Below, one piece after another: positions 9,204-17,342 of a stretch of DNA of 64,000 nt. A model generated the notes under the pieces. That model ran no database searches and was not told the origin of the DNA. It was given only the letters and a program-made list of their open reading frames with translations. The stretch is from Candidatus Cloacimonadota bacterium (GTDB lineage Bacteria > Cloacimonadota > Cloacimonadia > Cloacimonadales > WRIO01): assembly GCA_009777575.1 (NCBI GenBank), contig WRLO01000008.1, positions 1 through 64,000 of the forward strand, written 5' to 3'. The translations under genes were made by a program, and so were the position numbers. How positions within the stretch are numbered: the first letter of the stretch is position 1; the number at the start of each line of letters is the position of its first letter.

Positions 9204-11842
9204 GTTTCAATCCACGCACCTCATGCGAGGTGCGACACCAAATATAGTTTTTGCATTACATATTTGAATGTTTCAATCCACGCACCTCATGCGAGGTGCG
9301 ACTTTTAGCTTTGATTGCTTGGTCTGCTTCATAAAGTTTCAATCCACGCACCTCATGCGAGGTGCGACGACCTGTTTTATTCCATGCTTTAAACAGGGTT
9401 TTAGTTTCAATCCACGCACCTCATGCGAGGTGCGACCCAGTTCGAAAATAGGTTAGAATATGTTGAAACAGTTTCAATCCACGCACCTCATGCGAGGTGC
9501 GACTTACGGCTATTCTATGGTCTTGGCAATAATGGGAGTTTCAATCCACGCACCTCATGCGAGGTGCGACAGCATTTCAAAGAATCACAAATTATCTCAC
9601 AGTCGTTTCAATCCACGCACCTCATGCGAGGTGCGACAGGTTCGCATTTAGAAAAACCCAACAGATTTCAGTTTCAATCCACGCACCTCATGCGAGGTGC
9701 GACTTGCTTGCTGTCTGTGTGGTTACATCCGTATCGGTTTCAATCCACGCACCTCATGCGAGGTGCGACTGCCATGACAAATTTTTTAGACCTACAGAAA
9801 TTAGTTTCAATCCACGCACCTCATGCGAGGTGCGACGAGTTACTTTAGCTATGCATACTTATTATTTTTTAGTTTCAATCCACGCACCTCATGCGAGGTG
9901 CGACCCACATTCCAATCTTTCTGATTTGACAATACCCGTTTCAATCCACGCACCTCATGCGAGGTGCGACATCGAATAGAGAGTATTATCAATGGTATCA
10001 TAAGTTTCAATCCACGCACCTCATGCGAGGTGCGACTTATTTTTTGACACTCTGTACAACAATAGAGTAGTTTCAATCCACGCACCTCATGCGAGGTGCG
10101 ACTTCTCTACTCAGAAAATTGCGTTCCTCACTAACGTTTCAATCCACGCACCTCATGCGAGGTGCGACAATTGACACTTGACTCACACACTATGCAATAT
10201 TTTGTTTCAATCCACGCACCTCATGCGAGGTGCGACATGATAAATTAATTATCATCACACGAGACAAGTCAGTTTCAATCCACGCACCTCATGCGAGGTG
10301 CGACTTAGCTGGGTTGCAGATATGCGACACCCACCAGTGTTTCAATCCACGCACCTCATGCGAGGTGCGACACTAGGCATCGCCACTTTGAGCGGTGCTC
10401 AACGACGTTTCAATCCACGCACCTCATGCGAGGTGCGACTATCCATCGAAAACAAATCAATATTCAACGCACCGTTTCAATCCACGCACCTCATGCGAGG
10501 TGCGACTAACCGCTTGTTTTTTGACACCCTATATAACAATGTTTCAATCCACGCACCTCATGCGAGGTGCGACGTTTTTGACCAATAAGTCAGAAAACGC
10601 TGTATAGTTTCAATCCACGCACCTCATGCGAGGTGCGACTGGACACCTTTTGATTATTTTTAAACAAGTCATGTTTCAATCCACGCACCTCATGCGAGGT
10701 GCGACCTATTAACATTTACTCTGTTTTCTACTGCACATAGTTTCAATCCACGCACCTCATGCGAGGTGCGACTCATTGCCTTCTCTTAAAAATCTATATG
10801 CTTAAAGTTTCAATCCACGCACCTCATGCGAGGTGCGACTTACTATTGATTTTTTAGTCTCTATCGAGTAGAGTTTCAATCCACGCACCTCATGCGAGGT
10901 GCGACCTCACTAATAAAACAGAAAATGCTGTTTACAGTGGTTTCAATCCACGCACCTCATGCGAGGTGCGACTGTGAACATGCCATGACCATGATTTATT
11001 GCCAGGTTTCAATCCACGCACCTCATGCGAGGTGCGACTTTGTGAACATACCATGACCATGATTGACTGCCAGGTTTCAATCCACGCACCTCATGCGAGG
11101 TGCGACTCTCTACACAAAAAATTGCGTTCCTCGTCAATGTTTCAATCCACGCACCTCATGCGAGGTGCGACCAAGTGTTTGCCTTCGTTCTTATTGACAA
11201 TAAGGTTTCAATCCACGCACCTCATGCGAGGTGCGACATAATGACTATCTTGTTTACTCACAATTTTGTCGTTTCAATCCACGCACCTCATGCGAGGTGC
11301 GACTAAGATTTTTTGATAAAATGTCGTATGTCGATATGGTTTCAATCCACGCACCTCATGCGAGGTGCGACCAATAATGACTATCTTGTTTACTCACAAT
11401 TTTGTCGTTTCAATCCACGCACCTCATGCGAGGTGCGACTTGACACTTGACATTACACACTATGCAATTTTTGTTTCAATCCACGCACCTCATGCGAGGT
11501 GCGACTCACGATTTGTTCCTATATTCCTCCAGGAATGGGGTTTCAATCCACGCACCTCATGCGAGGTGCGACCTCTTGTGATACTATTGAGCATAGTCTC
11601 TACACAAGTTTCAATCCACGCACCTCATGCGAGGTGCGACTTTGTGAACATACCATGTCCACTGTTTGCTGCCAAGTTTCAATCCACGCACCTCATGCGA
11701 GGTGCGACTGAGGTTTTTTGATAAAATGTCTTATGTCGATATGGTTTCAATCCACGCACCTCATGCGAGGTGCGACGGAACAAAATCCGACCTGTTGCAG
11801 ATATGCAAAGTTTCAATCCACGCACCTCATGCGAGGTGCGAC
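9204..11842 (-). CRISPR. Type I-C CRISPR array, 40 repeats and 39 spacers
   Basis: Forty copies of a 33-bp repeat, on this strand beginning GTTTCAATCCACGCACC and ending GAGGTGCGAC, separated by spacers of about 32-36 bp. Every repeat read by eye appeared identical, including the leader-distal one. In transcript orientation (minus strand) the repeat ends in GTGGATTGAAAC, the usual I-C 5' handle, and contains a GCACCTC...GAGGTGC hairpin that Cas5 would cut. The array lies directly downstream of cas2 and is transcribed leftward, so the newest spacers are near 11800. Many spacers are diverged versions of one another (see findings). Apparent open reading frames through the array are artefacts of the repeat period. 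Confidence 0.99.
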
Positions 11843-12009
11843 ACTAACAAATCCAGAGCTGAAGCACCATCACCCTGTTTTTGTTTATTTACTATAATAT
11901 TCATTTCTCCAAATAAAAACAAGCGTTATTGTTATTATTTTTAATGTGAACATATAGTTCGCAAAATTTATCATATAGGAGTATGAAAATAGATAAATCA
12001 TTTTTTTTA
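11843..12009 (-). promoter_or_regulatory. CRISPR leader
   Basis: An AT-rich stretch of 167 bp between the last repeat and cas2. On the minus strand it runs from the cas2 stop into the first transcribed repeat, the expected place for the array promoter and the Cas1-Cas2 integration site. The first 30 bp or so beside the repeat are richer in G+C than the rest. No certain -10/-35 pair was assigned. Confidence 0.7.
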
Positions 12010-12300
12010 TTAAATAATCAGCACCCCCTCTGGATTATACCCAGCTTTTGCACCTACATGTTCGACTTTATTATTCCATTTATTACCGAGGTTATAATAT
12101 CTCAGGCTATCTATTTTTTTATCGATGATTTTTTCAAGCTCTCTTTTTAAAATCAGAAATTTACCAAAGTCAACTACGCATTCAAAGACTGAGTTTTGAA
12201 CTCTTTGCCCATAGTTTTCACAAGTTTTAGCTACTTTTCTGAGTCTTTTTTGACCTGCAGGTGTCTCGGTATTGACATCATAAGTTACTACTATAAACAT
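12010..12300 (-). CDS. cas2: CRISPR-associated endoribonuclease/integrase subunit Cas2
   Basis: A 96-aa Cas2 of the type I-C kind. It begins MFIVVTYDVNTETPAG, with the conserved aspartate after the first beta strand (D8), and contains QNSVFECVVDF and SLRYYNLGNKW. Cas2 bridges two Cas1 dimers during spacer integration. The start at 12300 is chosen because AAGGAATTAAAT precedes it at ideal spacing; a longer frame to 12327 only adds residues outside the family. It is last in the cas operon, separated from cas1 by a tandem repeat block of about 260 bp. Confidence 0.96.
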   Translation of the reverse strand: MFIVVTYDVNTETPAGQKRLRKVAKTCENYGQRVQNSVFECVVDFGKFLILKRELEKIIDKKIDSLRYYNLGNKWNNKVEHVGAKAGYNPEGVLII

Positions 12301-12331
12301 ATTTAATTCCTTTACAATAATATTCATTTTA

Positions 12332-12589
12332 GCGGAACGGATAAATGCGTTCCCTACTGATTGAGGAAATCGGAGATTTCTTCTACGGGGCGGAACTCAT
12401 GCATGCGTTCCCTACTGATTGAGGAAATCGGAGATTTCTTCTACGGGGCGGAACTCATGCATGCGTTCCCTACTGATTGAGGAAATCGGAGATTTCTGCT
12501 ACGGGGCGGAACTCATGCATGCGTTCCCTACTGATTGAGGAAATCGGAGATTTCTGCTACGGGGCGGAACGGATAAATCAGTTCACTAC
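12332..12589. repeat. 58-bp tandem repeat (GGAAC...GTTCC family) between cas1 and cas2
   Basis: Four full 58-bp units starting at 12332, 12390, 12448 and 12506, plus a partial fifth from 12564. Each unit holds GCGGAACnnATnnATGCGTTC followed by CCTACTGATTGAGGAAATCG and GAGATTTCTnCTACGGG. The outer copies carry the GATAAAT version and the inner ones CATGCAT. GGAAC and GTTCC form inverted arms. The partial copy reaches into the cas1 stop codon (TAG, 12586-12588). It belongs to the same family as copies at 14417, 17056 and 61031. Confidence 0.95.
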
Positions 12590-13617
12590 TTACACAAAAA
12601 TGTTGGATATTCGTTCATATCTCCTCTGATATATCGAGCCAGAAGTTGAGCTTGTGCGTAAGGTAATAGTCCTATCTCAATTTTTTCTTCAAGAAAAGGG
12701 TGAGTAATTATCTCTTTCTTTTTTTCCTGCCAGATAGTTAGTATTTTCTTTCTACCCTCGTCAGTCATTAGGACAGCTCCACCTTCTTTTTGAACAAAAT
12801 CCTTTTTATTTATTTGTTTTAAATTTATCATAGAAATGACAGTTCTATCGACTAAATAAGAGCGAAATTCTTCCACCAAATCCACAGCAAGCGATGCTCT
12901 ACCAGACCTTAGTGCGTGAAAAAAGCCTACATAAGGGTCAAGCCCCACAGTTTCCAGAGCAGACATGATTTCGAGGCTAAGGATGGTATAAAGGTATGAT
13001 AAAACACAATTTACTAAATCAAGAGGTGGTCGCTTTGACCTTTCTTGAAAATAAAAATCCTCTTTTTGATGCAAAATCATATCGTCAAACACACTAAAAT
13101 AAAGTTTAGCATATACTCCCTCAAAACCTCTTAATTCCTGTAGATTTTGAAATGTATAGGCTTTTTTTACAGCATTTTTTAGTTCTAAAGAGATTTTTTC
13201 GAGCTTTTCAGTGTTAATTTTTTCTTTATTGTCTCTAATAGTCTTTTCAAGAGTAAACCTCTGATTAAAGAGCTTTGCTGAAACTATATCTTGAGAAAAT
13301 TTAAGGCAAAAGTCCATATCATCTGAAAATATATATTGCCTTTTTCTTAGAAATACGCTACCTTTAGTTTTTCCAGATACTCGACTTAGAAACTCACCAT
13401 TTGGCTTTAAAAAACTCAATCCGATATTATTTTCTGCACATTTTCCCATCAATGCTGGACTCGCTCCCATGTATCCAAAACAAACGATGTTTTCTACATT
13501 TAGCATTGGGATACGAAATTTCTCATCCTCTTCTAATAAAACTACTATAGTTTCGTCTTTCAAGGAAAGATAGGAATGCGGGGTTGTGATATATAGAGTG
13601 TTTAATAATTTTCGCAT
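12586..13617 (-). CDS. cas1: CRISPR-associated integrase Cas1 (type I-C)
   Basis: A 343-aa Cas1, the spacer integrase. The N-terminal beta domain (MRKLLNTLYITTPHSYLSL) is followed by the helical catalytic domain. Metal-binding residues fall in RGFEGVYAKLYF (Glu), DPYVGFFHALRSGR (His) and VDLVEEFRSYLVDR (Asp/Glu), all retained. The length is normal. It is encoded downstream of cas4, with about 120 bp between them, and upstream of cas2. No strong ribosome site is obvious before the ATG. The stop codon lies inside the last partial unit of the neighbouring 58-bp repeat, so the repeat has grown up to, but not into, the conserved protein. Confidence 0.97.
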   Translation of the reverse strand: MRKLLNTLYITTPHSYLSLKDETIVVLLEEDEKFRIPMLNVENIVCFGYMGASPALMGKCAENNIGLSFLKPNGEFLSRVSGKTKGSVFLRKRQYIFSDDMDFCLKFSQDIVSAKLFNQRFTLEKTIRDNKEKINTEKLEKISLELKNAVKKAYTFQNLQELRGFEGVYAKLYFSVFDDMILHQKEDFYFQERSKRPPLDLVNCVLSYLYTILSLEIMSALETVGLDPYVGFFHALRSGRASLAVDLVEEFRSYLVDRTVISMINLKQINKKDFVQKEGGAVLMTDEGRKKILTIWQEKKKEIITHPFLEEKIEIGLLPYAQAQLLARYIRGDMNEYPTFLCK

Positions 13618-13737
13618 ATTATTATACTTTATGAGACGACCACAGAAAAAATGAGAGAAAACAGAGGATTAATAGAGCAGACACAAAGACCACCGAGATA
13701 AAAAGTGTTGATCTGATATAATAATTAGATGTATCCA

Positions 13738-14385
13738 TTATTTCTCCAAAAAATTACTTATTCTAATCAAATTTGAACTTGGTTTCTTAAATACCCTCGG
13801 CAGGCAGATATCAATCATCGAACAGAGATTACAATTTTGACCTTCAGGTTTTTGTGGGATAAATGACTTTTCCATGAGTTGATGAATATCAAGGGCAATC
13901 TTTTCCACAGATAGTCTAAGCTCGTCTGAAAGCAGAACATTTACCCTCTTTCTGAGTTTTCCATAATAAATATCTCCAGACAAAATATCTATCGAAAACA
14001 TTTCTTCCAAGCACATAGCTTGAGCACATAGTTGCATCTCATCTGCTCTGCTCTTTTCAGGTTTTCCATTTTTATACTCGATAGGATTTATTTTCCATAA
14101 ACCCTTTTGTGTAGGTAGCGAAACACCTTTTTCATCTTTTAAAAACTCGATTATATCGCAAACTCCATAAAGACCCAATCTATCAGAATATACAGGGACA
14201 CTACGACTGTAATACTTCTCACCCCTTTTTTCATTAAAAAACGGGTCATTTACCTTTTCGTGAAAAATATTACCCTCAATGGTCTTAAAATTGTCCAGAA
14301 ATTCATTGTCGATATACATCAAGCCAAACCTACGCTTACAATAAGCGTATTGCTTGATAGTTGAAATGGGTAGACGATCATACAT
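13738..14385 (-). CDS. cas4: CRISPR-associated exonuclease Cas4
   Basis: A 215-aa Cas4, a RecB-like Fe-S nuclease that trims prespacers and selects the PAM during adaptation. YAYCKRRFGL near the N-terminus gives the first cluster cysteine; NPIEYKNGKP holds the nuclease E-x-K motif, with DEMQLCAQAMCLEE following; CNLCSMIDIC near residue 182 gives the remaining cluster cysteines. The ATG has a strong GAGGGGGG site. It lies downstream of the third toxin-antitoxin-like pair and upstream of cas1, the usual I-C order. Confidence 0.95.
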   Translation of the reverse strand: MYDRLPISTIKQYAYCKRRFGLMYIDNEFLDNFKTIEGNIFHEKVNDPFFNEKRGEKYYSRSVPVYSDRLGLYGVCDIIEFLKDEKGVSLPTQKGLWKINPIEYKNGKPEKSRADEMQLCAQAMCLEEMFSIDILSGDIYYGKLRKRVNVLLSDELRLSVEKIALDIHQLMEKSFIPQKPEGQNCNLCSMIDICLPRVFKKPSSNLIRISNFLEK

Positions 14386-14406
14386 TTCATGCCCCCCTCT
14401 ATGTCC

Positions 14407-14446
14407 TCTTTGATTCAGTAGGGAACTGATTTATCTGTTCCGCCTT
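14407..14446. repeat. GGAAC...GTTCC palindromic element, single copy
   Basis: On the minus strand it reads GGCGGAACAGATAAATCAG then TTCCCTAC, one copy of the dispersed palindrome, placed between cas4 and the small gene at 14452. The same text recurs at about 17056-17080. Confidence 0.75.
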
Positions 14447-14451
14447 TTTTC

Positions 14452-14646
14452 TCATTTTTTCCCACTGTCCTCCGCTCTCTTCTTAGCATTATACTCATTC
14501 ATTTCTTTGATAAATTTCTTTGCCTTGTTGTTGATATGATCACACATCTCTTCCGTGGTCATATGTTTGGTTATTTCATAGTTGTACTCACGGATTTTGT
14601 GAATATCCTCGATTGTAAAGTTTGGGCTGATTTTTGGCTTTTCCAT
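14452..14646 (-). CDS. Small partner of PIN toxin (putative antitoxin), TA pair 3
   Basis: A 64-aa, strongly charged, probably helical protein (TIEDIHKIREYNYEITKHM; ends KKRAEDSGKK). It starts one base after the stop of the PIN-domain gene, with a strong AAGGAGG site inside that gene, so the two are translationally coupled. Small proteins in this position beside PIN toxins usually act as antitoxins; that is inferred from context. No DNA-binding motif is obvious. Confidence 0.7.
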   Translation of the reverse strand: MEKPKISPNFTIEDIHKIREYNYEITKHMTTEEMCDHINNKAKKFIKEMNEYNAKKRAEDSGKK

Positions 14647-14647
14647 T

Positions 14648-15124
14648 TTATTCCTCCTTGTTGATGAGCATTGATGGTGAGATTAAGTCAATTGGTTTAT
14701 AATCCAAAAGGTTGGTAATGGCACGAACTCCTTTGACTACTTTTACATTCACCATATGCTTGAAATTCCAAGACACTATGTAATCACACTCAGAAACAAT
14801 TGCACAACCAATATGAAAACAATCTCTTAAATGCTTTTGTTTTAAAATATCTAACCTGATTATTTCATTGGCAATTTCTCTGACAGCTGAATTAACTTCG
14901 AGTTGCTCATACTCTATCTGCTCTAAAAAATTGTAAAGCATCAATCTTTTAGGTTCATGGCAGTCATCTAATTCATCAAATACCACACTGGATAGATAAA
15001 TCTTATACTGACCATTCTTTATTTCTTCCCATAAATCTATGGTTTCTTGCATTTTTTCTGGTGCGTCTGGAGCTTCTAGGTGGCTAATCACTGATGTATC
15101 AAGATATAGTCTGATTTTCTTCAT
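14648..15124 (-). CDS. PIN-domain nuclease (putative toxin), TA pair 3
   Basis: A 158-aa PIN-like ribonuclease. RLYLDTSVISHLEA carries the first acidic residue, VVFDELDDCHEP the second, and HLRDCFHIGCAIVSECDYIVSWN the later ones (LRDCFHIG and CDYIVSWNF). PIN toxins cleave RNA and are held in check by a co-encoded partner, here the gene starting 1 bp downstream. It lies between the second cas5 and cas4, read in the same direction as the cas genes and with an AGAGGT site of its own. It differs in sequence from the other two PIN proteins in this operon. Confidence 0.8.
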   Translation of the reverse strand: MKKIRLYLDTSVISHLEAPDAPEKMQETIDLWEEIKNGQYKIYLSSVVFDELDDCHEPKRLMLYNFLEQIEYEQLEVNSAVREIANEIIRLDILKQKHLRDCFHIGCAIVSECDYIVSWNFKHMVNVKVVKGVRAITNLLDYKPIDLISPSMLINKEE

Positions 15125-15167
15125 TTATGACCTCTTTTACTTGTCTGTCATAATATCTTTTTCTCAA

Positions 15168-15893
15168 TTATGGTGACTCTTTATTCATGTAAATATTTTT
15201 AACAAAGCTATTATCAATAAGTTCTCCAGTATTTCGATCTATAAAATAACACATTTTCAACAAATTTTTTAAATAATCGATGTCTTTTATGTTTGGATCT
15301 TTATTATTTTTGCCTTTTTTACTTGGTATTTTTCTTACATGATAATACCCTTGATCATGGAGAATATATCCTAAATTAATTTCTTTGTCTTTCCATTCAT
15401 GATGACTTTCAGGAATAGGTGCGCCATCTTCAAGAAGCTCAAAATGACAGGCATATTCTCTAGCACCAAAAAAAGGTTTTTGAAAATATTCACCTTTGCT
15501 TAATCTTCTTATGGCACATTCTCTATGTTTATTTATGTTATCTCCTATCCCTTTTTCTTCTTCAACTAAACAAATTTCTGCTTCAATGACATAATGAACA
15601 TCCCTTAAAATTATCGCTGATCTTTGAGTTCTATTTTTAGAGTTAGAAATATTTATAGGTTTTGATCCCATCACATCGTTTACCTCATTTCTCCTGATAT
15701 TCATATACCTGATAGGGTTTATGATATGAATTTTTCTGATTTTCCATTGCATCGCTGGCTTCCAATAGATGGAATCAAGAATACCTTTTGCAGCAGATGG
15801 TGTGATTATGTCATAAGTAACCCTATCAACCTTCATTTCAGGACGAGCAAAGCAGGCATAGTCGCCCCAAACTCTAACCTTTATATTTTCCAT
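15168..15893 (-). CDS. cas5: Second Cas5 (type I-C Cas5d-like), diverged paralogue
   Basis: A 241-aa Cas5 clearly related to the one at 20001-20744 (shared VRVWGDYACF, RPEMKV, TPSAAKGILD, IYWKPA, NIRRNEV, FFGAREY region) but well diverged, so it is not a recent duplicate. In type I-C, Cas5 replaces Cas6 and cuts the repeat RNA. The residues matching the known Tyr/Lys/His site of Cas5d are kept: Tyr in SIYWKPA (about residue 43), and Lys-His in INKHRECAIRRL. An AGGAGG site precedes the ATG. It sits between two toxin-antitoxin-like pairs, without its own cas8c or cas7. It may be a spare processing nuclease or a subunit left from a second operon. Confidence 0.93.
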   Translation of the reverse strand: MENIKVRVWGDYACFARPEMKVDRVTYDIITPSAAKGILDSIYWKPAMQWKIRKIHIINPIRYMNIRRNEVNDVMGSKPINISNSKNRTQRSAIILRDVHYVIEAEICLVEEEKGIGDNINKHRECAIRRLSKGEYFQKPFFGAREYACHFELLEDGAPIPESHHEWKDKEINLGYILHDQGYYHVRKIPSKKGKNNKDPNIKDIDYLKNLLKMCYFIDRNTGELIDNSFVKNIYMNKESP

Positions 15894-15937
15894 TAATCCT
15901 CCTGATAATTATGTAGCCCTTACCATTGCAAGCTATT

Positions 15938-16144
15938 TTATAATTTTTGCTTTCCTTTTCTTTTTTCAATACTGGCAACAATATCATCAATGGTTATATC
16001 TTTCAAAGATTCTTCCCTTTCGATAGTATAGTTACCTTTACCACTTTCAAACTGGCCCATAAACAATACCATGCCAGTAACACCAAGTTCTTTTGTTAAA
16101 GCTTTAAAGCCTTTTTCTCTTATTTCACTTAAGTTAAACATCAT
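15938..16144 (-). CDS. Small partner of PIN toxin (putative antitoxin), TA pair 2
   Basis: A 68-aa protein (MMFNLSEIREKGFKALTKEL... ending EKRKGKQKL) that overlaps the end of the PIN gene upstream by 11 bp, with GGAGG inside that gene. The segment GVTGMVLFMGQFESGKGNYT is of a kind I associate with small proteins encoded next to PIN nucleases. An antitoxin role is inferred from position and coupling. Confidence 0.7.
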   Translation of the reverse strand: MMFNLSEIREKGFKALTKELGVTGMVLFMGQFESGKGNYTIEREESLKDITIDDIVASIEKRKGKQKL

Positions 16145-16604
16145 TGTATAATACCTCCATTAACCAAATTACTGGGTTGTAAATATTAATTTTTGAAATC
16201 ATATTTTTTTTTACTTTGTTGATTAATTTATTATCAGTCGTAAGAAAAGCATCTGCCTTATCAAACTCTGCAGATGCCAGATGAAGAGCATCAAAAGGTT
16301 TTATCGAGAGTGCATGTAATTCATTTGCTCTCAATAAAATTACATCGTTAATCTCTAGGTGGGGACTTGTAAAAGAATATAATTCTAAAACTTGTTGCTT
16401 CCTTATGGGATTTATTATCTTCTCGATTTCGGCTTCCAAAACATCGCTTCCACATATTTCCCAAACACCTTCGGTACACTTTCCAATAATAGTTAGAATT
16501 GCCTCACATTCAAGACGCATTTGATAATCAGTTAAGTCGTCAAAAGGTCTATTGAAACAACAATTATCAAGATACAACTTCTTTTTTTTCATGTCATATT
16601 CCAT
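16134..16604 (-). CDS. PIN-domain nuclease (putative toxin), TA pair 2
   Basis: A PIN-like protein of 156 aa (152 from an internal ATG). LYLDNCCFNRPFDD gives the first acidic residue, SDVLEAEIEKI the second, and KPFDALHLASAE with AFLTTDNKLINKV the last two, so the full acidic set is present. It is followed by an overlapping small partner gene. It lies directly after the cas3 remnant and before the second cas5, the same cas3-cas5 junction at which pair 1 stands in the main operon, but with toxin first rather than antitoxin first. Confidence 0.82.
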   Translation of the reverse strand: MEYDMKKKKLYLDNCCFNRPFDDLTDYQMRLECEAILTIIGKCTEGVWEICGSDVLEAEIEKIINPIRKQQVLELYSFTSPHLEINDVILLRANELHALSIKPFDALHLASAEFDKADAFLTTDNKLINKVKKNMISKINIYNPVIWLMEVLYNDV

Positions 16605-16703
16605 AATTTTTTTTTATCCCTCATTAAATTTACTCCTTGCATTATGACTTAGTATTATTAAATATTATACTGTTCTGCATTAAAATTTTTGTCGCTAAAA
16701 ATG

Positions 16704-16957
16704 TCAAGTACTACTCGGTTTATTTGAAAATAGAGATTCAAAAAACTGCACCATTGTTGTTATTATTACAGGGGTATCCCAATTTTCCGTTGCCCAATGA
16801 GTTTTGATTCTTCATCATGATTTTCTTTATTTATATCTGGTATTAGGTTAGAATGGTGTTCTGAGACATTATTGTCGCCCAAAATATTTTTAATTTTTTT
16901 AGCATTTTGTTCAATGATAGTAATGAATGGCACCACATAGATTATTCTGCTCCTCAT
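16704..16957 (-). pseudogene. cas3 remnant (helicase part)
   Basis: Two adjacent frames together match a middle piece of the intact Cas3 encoded at 21588-23813. The first reads IIYVVPFITIIEQNAKKIK and NVSEHHSNL; after a frameshift near 16800 the second reads WATENWDTPVIITT and QFFESLFSNK and ends in TGA at 16704-16706. The intact protein has IIYVV/VIYVVPYTTIIEQNAK, EHHSN, WATENWDVPIVITT and QFFESLFSNK in the same order. Only some 80 of 741 residues survive and both ends are lost. It marks the head of a second, older cas operon. Confidence 0.88.
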
Positions 16958-17049
16958 TTTTATCCAATCTTAATTAAATAAACTACAAAAAATGTTTTTT
17001 TATTTCAAATATTTATTTTTTTCCTAATATTCCACTTGTTTGTAACTTG

Positions 17050-17135
17050 ATTTTGTAGGGAACTGATTTATCTGTTCCGCCTTTTGTCCTTGAAACCATT
17101 GATTCGGAACGGATAAATGAGTGCAGTCAGAAAAC
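17050..17135. repeat. GGAAC...GTTCC palindromic elements, two facing copies
   Basis: TAGGGAACTGATTTATCTG followed by TTCCGCC (17056-17082) is one copy on the minus strand; about 30 bp on, CGGAACGGATAAATGAGTGC (from 17112) is a damaged copy on the plus strand. A further fragment, AAATCTGTTCCCTAC, stands at about 17282-17297. They lie in the seam between the end of cas7 and the cas3 remnant. Confidence 0.7.
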
Positions 17136-17171
17136 CCCAATTTTGTCTTTTTTATTTATTTTTATGAGGTT

Positions 17172-17259
17172 ATTTTTGTAGTGGTGTATTGCTTATGCCT
17201 TTAAAACTGCTTGTGTTCGCACCGAATCTAAAGCGTAAGCAATACGCCACTACAAAAAT
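17172..17259. repeat. Long inverted repeat, 27-bp arms
   Basis: The left arm (17172-17198) starts ATTTTTGTAGTGG and the right arm (17233-17259) ends CCACTACAAAAAT; they pair at 25 of 27 positions around a 34-bp loop. The right arm ends in A-tracts, so on the minus strand the foldback ends in a T-run like a terminator. It lies downstream of cas7, where it could end transcription or be a small miniature element. Confidence 0.8.
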
Positions 17260-17342
17260 GGGTTCTCGGACTGCGGTCATAAATCTGTTCCCTACAAATC
17301 AAATTACTGGGTTCTACCCCTTAAGTCGTGGAGGCTTCGCTG

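Noticed and set aside
9268-11944. Several open frames of 60-140 codons across the CRISPR array, on both strands
   Set aside because: They arise because the 33-bp repeat has no stop in some frames; the product is the same translated repeat over and over, with random spacers.
17172-17259. Inverted repeat as a second, tiny CRISPR array
   Set aside because: Only one pair of arms facing each other, no direct repeats at a fixed distance.
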